Source of the DNA: Ralstonia mannitolilytica
GTDB taxonomy: Bacteria; Pseudomonadota; Gammaproteobacteria; Burkholderiales; Burkholderiaceae
Direction of reading: 5' to 3'
DNA length: 64,000 nucleotides
Assembly (NCBI RefSeq): GCF_905397375.1
Contig: NZ_CAJPVG010000004.1
Location: 1 to 64,000, forward strand
Shown here: piece by piece, positions 8,986 to 16,827 of the stretch
Position numbering within the stretch: position 1 is the first letter of the stretch
How the letters are laid out: every line of letters starts with the position of its first letter
Position numbers and translations under genes: made by a program
Notes under the pieces: model-generated
Told to the model about the DNA's origin: nothing
The model's database searches: none
The model's input: only the letters and a program-made list of their open reading frames with translations

Positions 8986-11982
8986 ATGCTTCTGACCCGC
9001 AAACCGGCGGTACAGGACACCAAAGCCGCCCCGGCACGCCGCTCGGGCACAACCTCGCTCACGGGCAGCCTGGCCCGCAGCCTGGCCGGCGCGCTGCCGA
9101 CCATGGACCGCCGCACGTTCCTCAAGCGCTCCGGCATTGGCGTGGGCGCGGGGCTGGCCGCCACGCAGCTTTCGCTCGTGAAGAAGTCGGTGGTGGGCGA
9201 GGCGCAGGCGGCCGAGGGCAAGGGGGACATCGTGGTGCGCCGTACCGTGTGCTCGCACTGCTCGGTCGGGTGCGCCGTCGATGCCGTCGTGCAAAACGGT
9301 GTGTGGGTGCGCCAGGAGCCGGTGTTCGATTCGCCGATCAACATGGGCGCGCACTGCGCCAAGGGTGCCGCGCTGCGCGAACACGGCCACGGCGAATACC
9401 GCCTCAAGACGCCGATGAAGCTCGTTGACGGCCGCTACCAGCGCATCAGCTGGGAGCAGGCGCTCAACGAGATCGTCGCCAAGATGAAGACCATCCGCGA
9501 GGAAACCGGCCCGGATTCGTTCTTCTTTGTTGGCTCATCCAAGCACAGCAACGAGCAGGCGTACCTGCTGCGCAAGTGGGTGTCGTTCTTCGGCACCAAC
9601 AACTGCGACCACCAGGCGCGCATCTGTCACAGCACCACGGTGGCGGGCGTCGCCAACACGTGGGGCTATGGCGCGATGACCAATTCGTACAACGACATGC
9701 AGAACGCCAAGTGCGCGCTGTACATCGGCTCGAACGCGGCCGAGGCGCACCCGGTGTCGATGCTGCATCTGCTGCATGCCAAGGAGAACGGCTGCAAGGT
9801 CATCGTGGTCGACCCGCGCTACACGCGCACGGCGGCCAAGTCCGATGAATACGTCCGCATCCGTTCGGGCACCGACATCGCGTTCCTGTTCGGGGTGCTG
9901 TACCACATCTTCAAAAACGGCTGGGAAGACAAGCAGTACATCCACGACCGCGTCTATGGCATGGACAAGGTGCGCGAGGAAGTGCTCGCCAAATGGACGC
10001 CGGACAAGGTCGAGGAAGTGTGCGGCGTGCCGGAGGCGCAGGTGCACAAGGTCGCCGAGATGATGGCGATGAACCGCCCGAGCACACTCGTGTGGTGCAT
10101 GGGCCAGACGCAGCACACCATCGGCAACGCCATCGTGCGTGCGTCGTGCATCGTGCAGCTGGCGCTGGGCAACATCGGCAAGTCGGGCGGCGGGGCCAAC
10201 ATCTTCCGCGGGCACGACAACGTGCAGGGCGCGACCGACGTCGGCCCGAACCCCGATTCGCTGCCGGGCTACTACGGTCTGGCCGCCGGGGCGTGGAAGC
10301 ACTTCGCGGCCGTGTGGGGCGTCGATTACGACTGGATCAAGGGCCGCTTCGCCTCGCAGGCCATGATGGAAAAGTCCGGCACGACGGTCTCGCGCTGGGC
10401 CGACGCAGTGCTCGAGAAGAACGACCTGATCGACCAGGACAACAACGTCCGCGCCGTCTTCTATTGGGGCCATGCACCCAACTCGCAGACGCGTGGCATG
10501 GACATGAAACGCGCGCTCGACAAGCTGGACTTGCTGGTGGTGGTGGATCCGTATCCGTCGGCCACGGCGGCGATGGCCAACATGCCCTCGGCCGAAGGCA
10601 CGCCACCGAACCCGAACCGCGCGGTCTATCTGTTGCCGGCTGCCACGCAGTTCGAAACGTCGGGTTCATGCACGGCGTCGAACCGCTCGCTGCAGTGGCG
10701 CGAGAAGGTCATCGAGCCGCTGTTTGAGTCGCAGCCCGACCACGTCATCATGCAGGCGTTTGCCGACCGCCTGGGTTTCGGCAAGGAGCTGTCGAAGAAC
10801 TACAAGATCAGCGAATACAAGCGCGCCGGCATGACATGGCGCGAGCCCGAGATCGAATCGATCCTGCGCGAGATCAATCGCGGCAACTGGACGATCGGCT
10901 ACACCGGTCAGTCGCCGGAACGCCTGAAGGCGCACATGCGCAACATGCACCTGTTTGACGTGCGCACCCTGCGCTGCAAGGGCGGCAAGGATCCGCAAAC
11001 CGGCTACGACCTCACCGGGGATTACTTCGGCCTGCCGTGGCCGTGCTACGGCACGCCGGAACTGAAGCATCCGGGCTCGCCCAACCTGTACGACACCAGC
11101 AGGCACGTGATGGACGGCGGCGGCAACTTCCGCGCCAACTTCGGCGTGGAGCGCGACGGCGTCAACCTCCTGGCCGAAGACGGCTCGTGCTCGCTGGGCG
11201 CCGAGCTCACCACGGGCTACCCCGAATTCGACCACGTCTTCCTCAAGAAACTCGGCTGGTGGGATGACCTGACCGACGCCGAAAAGAAGGCCGCCGAAGG
11301 CAAGAACTGGAAGACCGATCTGTCCGGCGGCATCCAGCGCGTGGCGATGAAGCACGGCTGCCATCCGTTTGGCAACGCCAAGGCGCGCGCCGTCGTGTGG
11401 AACTTCCCCGACGGCATTCCGCAGCACCGCGAGCCGCTGTATTCCACACGGCCCGACATGGTCGCCAAGTACCCGACGCACGACGACAAGAAGGTGTTCT
11501 GGCGCCTGCCCACGCTGTACAAGACGGTGCAGCAGCGCAACATCGAGAACAAGGTCTACGAGAAATTCCCGATCATCCTCACGTCCGGCCGCCTGGTCGA
11601 ATACGAGGGCGGGGGTGAAGAGACGCGCTCGAACCCGTGGCTGGCTGAGCTGCAGCAGGAGAACTTTGTCGAGATCAACCCGAAGGCCGCGGCCGACCGG
11701 GGCATCCGCCACAACGACTTCGTCTGGGTCAAGACGCCGACCGGCGCCCAGATCAAGGTGCGCGCGCTGGTGACGGAGCGCGTGGGCGTGGACCACGCCT
11801 TCATCCCGTTCCACTTCTCGGGCTGGTGGCAGGGCAAGGATCTGCTCGGCTATTACCCGGAAGGCGCTCACCCGATCGTGCGCGGCGAGGCCGTCAACAC
11901 AGCCACCACCTACGGCTACGACTCGGTGACGATGATGCAGGAAACGAAAACGACGGTCTGCCAGATCGAGCGTTTCGCATAA
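8986..11982 (+). CDS. fdhA: Formate dehydrogenase, molybdopterin catalytic subunit (Cys type)
   Basis: Oxidises formate to CO2 at a bis-MGD molybdenum or tungsten centre in the periplasm. The 998-residue product has a Tat motif (DRRTFLKRSG, about 41-50) after an unusually long n-region. A [4Fe-4S] motif CSHCSVGC...C (near 95-127) follows. The active-site segment ARICHS puts cysteine at residue 214, where the E. coli enzymes have selenocysteine, and no in-frame TGA is present. Molybdopterin oxidoreductase and C-terminal dinucleotide-binding domains fill the rest. It starts at ATG 8986 with AGGTGA upstream; FdhB follows after 12 bases. Confidence 0.95.
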   Translation: MLLTRKPAVQDTKAAPARRSGTTSLTGSLARSLAGALPTMDRRTFLKRSGIGVGAGLAATQLSLVKKSVVGEAQAAEGKGDIVVRRTVCSHCSVGCAVDAVVQNGVWVRQEPVFDSPINMGAHCAKGAALREHGHGEYRLKTPMKLVDGRYQRISWEQALNEIVAKMKTIREETGPDSFFFVGSSKHSNEQAYLLRKWVSFFGTNNCDHQARICHSTTVAGVANTWGYGAMTNSYNDMQNAKCALYIGSNAAEAHPVSMLHLLHAKENGCKVIVVDPRYTRTAAKSDEYVRIRSGTDIAFLFGVLYHIFKNGWEDKQYIHDRVYGMDKVREEVLAKWTPDKVEEVCGVPEAQVHKVAEMMAMNRPSTLVWCMGQTQHTIGNAIVRASCIVQLALGNIGKSGGGANIFRGHDNVQGATDVGPNPDSLPGYYGLAAGAWKHFAAVWGVDYDWIKGRFASQAMMEKSGTTVSRWADAVLEKNDLIDQDNNVRAVFYWGHAPNSQTRGMDMKRALDKLDLLVVVDPYPSATAAMANMPSAEGTPPNPNRAVYLLPAATQFETSGSCTASNRSLQWREKVIEPLFESQPDHVIMQAFADRLGFGKELSKNYKISEYKRAGMTWREPEIESILREINRGNWTIGYTGQSPERLKAHMRNMHLFDVRTLRCKGGKDPQTGYDLTGDYFGLPWPCYGTPELKHPGSPNLYDTSRHVMDGGGNFRANFGVERDGVNLLAEDGSCSLGAELTTGYPEFDHVFLKKLGWWDDLTDAEKKAAEGKNWKTDLSGGIQRVAMKHGCHPFGNAKARAVVWNFPDGIPQHREPLYSTRPDMVAKYPTHDDKKVFWRLPTLYKTVQQRNIENKVYEKFPIILTSGRLVEYEGGGEETRSNPWLAELQQENFVEINPKAAADRGIRHNDFVWVKTPTGAQIKVRALVTERVGVDHAFIPFHFSGWWQGKDLLGYYPEGAHPIVRGEAVNTATTYGYDSVTMMQETKTTVCQIERFA

Positions 11983-11994
11983 CGGGGAGCGATC

Positions 11995-12663
11995 ATGGCG
12001 CGCATGAAATTCATCTGTGACAGCGAGCGCTGCATCGAATGCAACGCCTGCGCCACGGCCTGCAAGAACGAACACGAAGTGCCCTGGGGCGTGAACCGGC
12101 GCCGCGTGGTCACGATCAACGACGGCATGATCGGCGCGGAGAAATCCATCTCCGTGGCGTGCATGCATTGCTCCGATGCGCCGTGCATGGCGGTCTGCCC
12201 GGTGGACTGCTTCTACCGCACCGAAGACGGCGTGGTGCTGCACGACAAGGACGTCTGCATCGGCTGCGGCTACTGCTCGTATGCGTGCCCGTTCGGTGCG
12301 CCGCAGTTCCCGAGCCAGGGCACGTTCGGCGTGCGCGGCAAGATGGACAAGTGCACGTTCTGCGCCGGCGGCCCCGAGAAGAACGGCAGCGAGGAAGAAT
12401 TCGAGAAGTACGGCCGCAACCGCCTGGCCGAAGGCAAGCTGCCGCTGTGCGCGGAAATGTGCTCGACCAAGGCGCTGCTCGGCGGCGATGGCGATGTCAT
12501 TTCCGACATCCTGCGTAACCGTGTCATGAAACGCGGGAAGGGCGCGGAGTTGTTCGGATGGGGCACGGCCTACGGCGGCACGCAGGGTAAGGGCGGTCAG
12601 GCGGCACCGGCGGGCCAGCCTGCGCCCGCTGCACCGGCTTCCACGCCAGGAGCCCAATCATGA
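11995..12663 (+). CDS. fdhB: Formate dehydrogenase iron-sulfur subunit (FDH3B type)
   Basis: Carries electrons from FdhA to the membrane cytochrome. The 222-residue protein has four cysteine groups: CIECNACATACKNEH, CMHCSDAPCMAVCPVDCF, CIGCGYCSYACPFGAPQF, and CTFC plus CAEMC, enough for four [4Fe-4S] clusters. Unlike E. coli FdnH it lacks a C-terminal membrane helix and ends in a Pro/Ala/Gly-rich tail, as in FDH3B proteins. It has no own signal, so export would be as a complex with FdhA. Its stop overlaps the start of the small lipoprotein gene (ATGA). Confidence 0.93.
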   Translation: MARMKFICDSERCIECNACATACKNEHEVPWGVNRRRVVTINDGMIGAEKSISVACMHCSDAPCMAVCPVDCFYRTEDGVVLHDKDVCIGCGYCSYACPFGAPQFPSQGTFGVRGKMDKCTFCAGGPEKNGSEEEFEKYGRNRLAEGKLPLCAEMCSTKALLGGDGDVISDILRNRVMKRGKGAELFGWGTAYGGTQGKGGQAAPAGQPAPAAPASTPGAQS

Positions 12664-12917
12664 GCCCGCGCGTCAAGATGCCTTCGCGACCGACGGGGCT
12701 GCTGATCGCGCTCGGCGCGGTGCTGCTGCTCGGCGCTTGCGGCGAGCGCTCGCAAACCGCCCTTGCATCGCACCGCAAGGACGACGCTCCCGCCTACAAG
12801 GGCGCGCAGGACGATCCGTTTGTGGCCAAAGGCTGGACGCCCGGTGACCGCACGAGCTGGGTGAACCAGATCCGCGCGCGCGGCCAGTACCAGAACGAGT
12901 ACAACAAGACGCCATGA
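12660..12917 (+). CDS. Small lipoprotein inside the formate dehydrogenase operon
   Basis: An 85-residue predicted lipoprotein: basic N-terminus, hydrophobic stretch and lipobox LLLGAC (Cys27). A mature part of about 58 residues ends TSWVNQIRARGQYQNEYNKTP. It overlaps FdhB by 4 bases at its start, and its stop lies beside the FdhC reading frame, so it is tightly coupled to both. I do not recognise a domain. Position suggests a periplasmic accessory of the FdhABC complex, for example in anchoring or assembly. Confidence 0.75.
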   Translation: MSPRVKMPSRPTGLLIALGAVLLLGACGERSQTALASHRKDDAPAYKGAQDDPFVAKGWTPGDRTSWVNQIRARGQYQNEYNKTP

Positions 12918-12940
12918 CGCGCGCAAGCGGAGGTCTGTCC

Positions 12941-14101
12941 ATGGGTACGTCCTGGAAACACCTTGTGATGGCGGTGCTGTTGGGGGGAGCTGCCACGCTG
13001 GCGGTTGCGCAGCAAGCGGCCAGCGGGCCGGCAGCGAACGCGCAACCCCTCAATCCGGCCGTGCAGCCGGCGCAGCCGTTTTCCAACATCGTTTCGGAGA
13101 ACGTCTTTGACGTGCAGAAGCGTGATCTCGCCAAGGAAGCGCAGGACCAGGCCGCGCGACGCACGACGCAGCCCGGCAACAATGCGCCCGTCTGGCGCGA
13201 GGTGAATTCGGACCAGGCGCACTACGCCAGCATCCCCGGGCTCGAGGCCGGCGTGCTGATCCAGCGCACGGGCCAGAAATGGCGTCTGTTCCGCAACGGC
13301 GTCATCACCGTGTGGGGCGGCTGGCTGCTGGTGCTGGTGCCGCTGGCCATCCTGGGCTTCTTCCTGTGGAAGGGGACGATCCGCCTGAAGGAAGCGCCCA
13401 CCGGCCGCAAGATCGAACGTTTCACGCCCACCGAACGCTACGTCCACTGGACGATGGCGATCTCGTTCGTCACGCTCGGCGTGTCTGGCATCGTCATGCT
13501 GTGGGGCAAGCACTTCCTGCTGCCGGTCCTGGGGCACCAGCTGTTCGGCTGGCTGACGTATGTGCTGAAGAACCTGCACAACCTGGTCGGGCCGTTGTTT
13601 ACGGTCAGCATCGTCGTTGCCTTCGTGATGTGGGTCCGCGACAACCTCCCGCGCCGCGGCGACCTCAAATGGCTGCTGAGCCTGGGCGGCATGTTTGCCG
13701 GCGACCACGGGGCCGAAGTCCCGTCGCATCGCTTCAATGCGGGCGAGAAGCTCTGGTTCTGGGGCGGCCTGGTCGTATTCGGGTTGATTCTCTCGGCGTC
13801 GGGCTGGGTGCTCGATCGCATCGTCCCGGGCGTCGACTATTACCGCAGCACCATGCAACTCGCCGAGATCATCCACGCCATTGCGGCGGTGGGCATGATG
13901 TGCATGTCGCTGGGCCATATCTACCTCGGCACGATCGGCATGGAAGGCGCCTACCGGGCCATGCGCGACGGCTATGTCGACGAGGCCTGGGCCAAGGAGC
14001 ACCACGAGCTCTGGTACGACGACATCAAGGCCGGCAAGATTGCCGCGCAGCGCTCGCAGCCGCCCGCTCCCCCGGCGGCGGAGCATCCCGTCAAATCCTG
14101 A
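12941..14101 (+). CDS. fdhC: Formate dehydrogenase cytochrome b subunit (gamma)
   Basis: Membrane cytochrome b556-type subunit that passes electrons to quinone. The 386-residue protein has an N-terminal signal-like segment and a periplasmic stretch of about 100 residues. About five membrane helices follow (first near WGGWLLVLVPLAILGFFLW) with the haem-region histidines ERYVHWTMA, LHNLVG and LGHIYLG. The ATG at 12941 is preferred because GGAGGT lies 6 bases upstream. An in-frame ATG at 12914, overlapping the lipoprotein stop, would add 9 residues. Confidence 0.9.
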   Translation: MGTSWKHLVMAVLLGGAATLAVAQQAASGPAANAQPLNPAVQPAQPFSNIVSENVFDVQKRDLAKEAQDQAARRTTQPGNNAPVWREVNSDQAHYASIPGLEAGVLIQRTGQKWRLFRNGVITVWGGWLLVLVPLAILGFFLWKGTIRLKEAPTGRKIERFTPTERYVHWTMAISFVTLGVSGIVMLWGKHFLLPVLGHQLFGWLTYVLKNLHNLVGPLFTVSIVVAFVMWVRDNLPRRGDLKWLLSLGGMFAGDHGAEVPSHRFNAGEKLWFWGGLVVFGLILSASGWVLDRIVPGVDYYRSTMQLAEIIHAIAAVGMMCMSLGHIYLGTIGMEGAYRAMRDGYVDEAWAKEHHELWYDDIKAGKIAAQRSQPPAPPAAEHPVKS

Positions 14102-14126
14102 CGCCATCGATTCAAGGAGCTTCACC

Positions 14127-14444
14127 ATGCATGCATCCGCGATGACGCGCGCCGCACGTATGGCCGTCGCGGCCAGCCTGCTGAGTCTCGCGAGCGGGCT
14201 GGCTTTCGCAAAACTGCCGGCCCTGACAGAAGAGCAACAGGCACAGGCCGCGCTGGCCAAGGCCAAGGCAGCGTGGACCGACAAGGTGGCTGCATTCCAG
14301 ACCTGCAAGGCGCAAGACAAGGTGGCGGCGGCGTATCGGGCCAGCGGCAAGGGCGCGCTTACGCAGCCGGGCACGCCGTGTGCGGATCCGGGGCCGTTCG
14401 TGGCGCCTGCGCCGGCCGCGCCGGCGCCCGCTGCAAAAGGCTGA
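14127..14444 (+). CDS. Small exported protein, unknown function
   Basis: A 105-residue protein with a clear signal peptide (cleavage likely after SGLAFA, residue 28). The mature part is rich in Ala, Lys and Gln, has two cysteines (60 and 85) that could form a disulfide, and ends in a Pro/Ala tail. AAGGAG lies 7 bases before the ATG. It follows fdhC by 25 bases and probably belongs to the same operon. I do not recognise the family. Confidence 0.75.
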   Translation: MHASAMTRAARMAVAASLLSLASGLAFAKLPALTEEQQAQAALAKAKAAWTDKVAAFQTCKAQDKVAAAYRASGKGALTQPGTPCADPGPFVAPAPAAPAPAAKG

Positions 14445-14522
14445 TCGGCTGCCGATGTTGCGGGTTCATCATCCGGCAGTACAATCGTCTGCTCGCAAGT
14501 GAACCCTGACTGGAGGTGACAC

Positions 14523-15065
14523 ATGAAGCAACTCGCGATTGGACTTGCCGTGCTGGGCCTGATGGCTGGCTGTGCATCGAATACCGGCTCGACAGCCAGG
14601 ACGGCTGACTCGGCCATGGCCGCTTCGGCCGTGCTGGCGCCCAAGAGCGGCAGCACCGTGCAAGGCAGCGTGAAGCTGGTGCAACAAGGCGACAATCGGG
14701 TTGCCATGGCCGTGGACATTTCGGGCCTGCCGGCCAACGGCATGTTCGGTTTCCATGTGCACGAGAAGGGCGATTGCTCGTCGCCGGACGGCAACAGCGC
14801 CGGCGGCCACTTCAATCCGACCGGCCAGCAGCATGGCGATCCGCGCAGCGGCGCGCACCATGCCGGCGACATCCCGATGCTCCAATCCGACGCCAACGGC
14901 AAGGCCGTCGGCTCGATCGTCCTCTCCGGCGTGACGCTGACCCCGGGACCGACCAGCCTCGTTGGCCATGCGCTGATCGTGCATGCCGGCAAGGATGACT
15001 ACAAGACCCAGCCCACCGGCAATTCCGGCGGGCGCATCGCCTGCGGCGTGATCGTGGCGAACTGA
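14523..15065 (+). CDS. sodC: Copper/zinc superoxide dismutase lipoprotein
   Basis: Periplasmic CuZn superoxide dismutase, converting superoxide to peroxide and oxygen. The 180-residue product has a lipobox LMAGC (Cys17), so it is membrane-anchored. Metal ligands are visible in FHVHEKGDCSS, GGHFNPTGQQHG, AHHAGD and GHALIVHAG, and the disulfide partners are in GDCSS and RIACGVI. A ribosome site (TGGAGGTG) precedes the ATG. It lies between fdhC and fdhD and ends in its own terminator. Its presence here would protect an oxygen-exposed formate-oxidising system, which is inference. Confidence 0.93.
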   Translation: MKQLAIGLAVLGLMAGCASNTGSTARTADSAMAASAVLAPKSGSTVQGSVKLVQQGDNRVAMAVDISGLPANGMFGFHVHEKGDCSSPDGNSAGGHFNPTGQQHGDPRSGAHHAGDIPMLQSDANGKAVGSIVLSGVTLTPGPTSLVGHALIVHAGKDDYKTQPTGNSGGRIACGVIVAN

Positions 15066-15112
15066 TCGCCGGAGCACGTGCCCATCTGCGGATGGGCATT
15101 GCCTGCATGCCA

Positions 15113-15143
15113 ATGCGCACGCCTGCCGTGCGCATTTTTGTTT
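15113..15143 (+). terminator. Rho-independent terminator after sodC
   Basis: A perfect 8-bp stem (ATGCGCAC/GTGCGCAT, loop of 7) is followed by TTTTTGTTT. A second hairpin without a T-run (GCCCATC/GATGGGC, 15080-15097) precedes it. The T-run ends 13 bases before the fdhD ATG, so fdhD needs read-through or a promoter hidden in sodC. Confidence 0.8.
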
Positions 15144-15156
15144 GAAACCCGATTCG

Positions 15157-16032
15157 ATGCCGCTGCGCCCTTACCTGACCAACGCTTCTGTTCCGCTGCT
15201 CGATGAGGTCGACGTCGTCGACGAGCTCGGCCGTACGCGCACCGTCCACATTCCCGGCGAGCGGCCACTCACCGTCTACCTCGACAAGCGCGAACTCGTG
15301 ACGTTGATGACGCTCGGCGCCGCCCCCGAGGCGCTGGTGCTCGGCTACCTGCGCAACCAGCGCCTCATCGGAAGCATTGAGGACATCGCCTCGGTGCAGG
15401 TCGACTGGGAGACCGAATCCGCGGCGGTCACCACGCGCGCCGGCATTGCAGACCTGGACGAAAAGACCGCGCGCCGCACTGTCACGACCGGCTGCGGGCA
15501 GGGCACGGTGTTCGGCTCGCTGATGGACGAAGTGGACGCCATCCACCTGCGGCCCGACGCGCGCATGACGCAGACAACGCTGTACCGCGTGGTCGATACC
15601 ATCCGCCTGCAGCAGTCGATCTACAAGCAGGCGGGCTCCGTGCATGGCTGCGCGCTGTTCGATGCGCGCGGCGAGCTGCTCGTCTTTATTGAAGACGTGG
15701 GCCGCCACAATGCCGTGGACGCGATTGCCGGCCGCATGTGGCTCGACGGCATGGAAGGCGGCGACAAGATCTTCTACACCACCGGGCGCCTGACCTCCGA
15801 AATGGTCATCAAGGGCGCGCAGATGGGCATCCCGTTCCTGCTGTCGCGCTCGGGTGTCACACAGATGGGCTACCAGATGGCACAGCGGGTGAACCTCACG
15901 CTGTTTGCGCGATGCACCGGCCGGCATTTTCTGCTCTATACCGGACCGGAGCGCTTTGTGGCCGAACCGGAGATGGCCGGGGTGGTCGGCGCGCGCGGCC
16001 AACTGCCGCAGCCCGTCAATTCCAGCGGGTAA
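15157..16032 (+). CDS. fdhD: Formate dehydrogenase accessory sulfurtransferase FdhD
   Basis: Transfers sulfur from IscS to the molybdenum cofactor of formate dehydrogenase, a step needed for activity. The 291-residue protein shows the FdhD core: YLDKRELVTLMTLG, EALVLGYLRNQRLI, the TTGCGQGT loop, GCALFD, EDVGRHNAVDAIAG and YTTGRLTSEMV. Only the first cysteine of the CxxC pair known in E. coli FdhD is present; the second position is glycine. I chose the ATG at 15157; an in-frame TTG lies 15 bases earlier inside the sodC terminator. Confidence 0.93.
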   Translation: MPLRPYLTNASVPLLDEVDVVDELGRTRTVHIPGERPLTVYLDKRELVTLMTLGAAPEALVLGYLRNQRLIGSIEDIASVQVDWETESAAVTTRAGIADLDEKTARRTVTTGCGQGTVFGSLMDEVDAIHLRPDARMTQTTLYRVVDTIRLQQSIYKQAGSVHGCALFDARGELLVFIEDVGRHNAVDAIAGRMWLDGMEGGDKIFYTTGRLTSEMVIKGAQMGIPFLLSRSGVTQMGYQMAQRVNLTLFARCTGRHFLLYTGPERFVAEPEMAGVVGARGQLPQPVNSSG

Positions 16033-16137
16033 GCCCTGCGCAAGCCATCGCCCGGCCCGGGGTTTTCCGTCACAGGTTTGGGAGTACAATCCGCGTTCCA
16101 AAGCGGACCGGGCATCGACCTTGCGACCCGGCGTGAC

Positions 16138-16180
16138 CAAATGGGGACAGTTTTCGCACCGCGAAGGCTGCCCCCATTTG
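16138..16180. repeat. REP-like intergenic hairpin
   Basis: A 43-base interrupted palindrome: CAAATGGGG (16138-16146) pairs with CCCCATTTG (16172-16180), the next bases CAG/CTG pair after one mismatch, and an inner TTCGC/GCGAA stem closes on a 3-base loop. The 'GGGGACAG' arm resembles that of repetitive extragenic palindromes in many proteobacteria. It has no T-run. It sits between fdhD and dcd. Confidence 0.55.
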
Positions 16181-16205
16181 TTCATCCAAGGTATCTGGAC
16201 GCTCC

Positions 16206-16772
16206 ATGAGCATCAAATCCGACAAATGGATCCGCCGCATGGCCGAGCAGCACGGCATGATCGAGCCGTTCGAGCCCGGTCAGGTGCGCGAGGCAGACGG
16301 CCGGCGCATCGTCTCGTACGGCACGTCGAGCTACGGCTACGACATCCGCTGCGCCGACGAATTCAAGATCTTCACCAACATCAACAGCACCATCGTCGAT
16401 CCGAAGAACTTCGACGAGAAGTCGTTTGTCGACTTCAAGGGCGATGTGTGCATCATCCCGCCGAACTCCTTCGCACTCGCTCGCACGGTCGAGTACTTCC
16501 GCATCCCGCGCACGGTGCTGACGGTGTGTCTGGGCAAGAGCACGTACGCGCGCTGCGGGATCATCGTCAACGTGACGCCGTTCGAACCCGAATGGGAAGG
16601 CTACGTGACGCTGGAGTTCTCGAACACGACGCCCCTGCCCGCCAAGATCTACGCCGGCGAGGGCTGCGCGCAGGTGCTGTTCTTCGAGAGCGACGAGGAA
16701 TGCGAAACCTCGTACAAGGACCGCGGTGGCAAATACCAGGGCCAGCACGGCGTGACGCTTCCCAAGACCTAG
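16206..16772 (+). CDS. dcd: dCTP deaminase
   Basis: Deaminates dCTP to dUTP, feeding dTTP synthesis. The 188-residue length and sequence match the trimeric enzyme. The N-terminus reads MSIKSDKWIRRMAEQHGMIEPF. The SYGTSSYGYDIRC segment, the KSTYARCGI segment (catalytic arginine region) and EPEWEGYVTLEFSN with the catalytic glutamate are all present. It is followed by the decarboxylase gene after 55 bases. Confidence 0.97.
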   Translation: MSIKSDKWIRRMAEQHGMIEPFEPGQVREADGRRIVSYGTSSYGYDIRCADEFKIFTNINSTIVDPKNFDEKSFVDFKGDVCIIPPNSFALARTVEYFRIPRTVLTVCLGKSTYARCGIIVNVTPFEPEWEGYVTLEFSNTTPLPAKIYAGEGCAQVLFFESDEECETSYKDRGGKYQGQHGVTLPKT

Positions 16773-16827
16773 TTTTCTCTCCGTTTCCGACCTACGGAGC
16801 GGTGCCTTTCTGCATTAAGGAACCACG

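Noticed and set aside
9600..9640. Selenocysteine (TGA) codon in formate dehydrogenase
   Set aside because: The codon at the active-site position is TGT (Cys214); no in-frame TGA and no need for a SECIS element.
12794..14992. 732-codon frame on the minus strand opposite fdhC and sodC
   Set aside because: Shadow of well-recognised genes; low-complexity translation and no recognisable motif.
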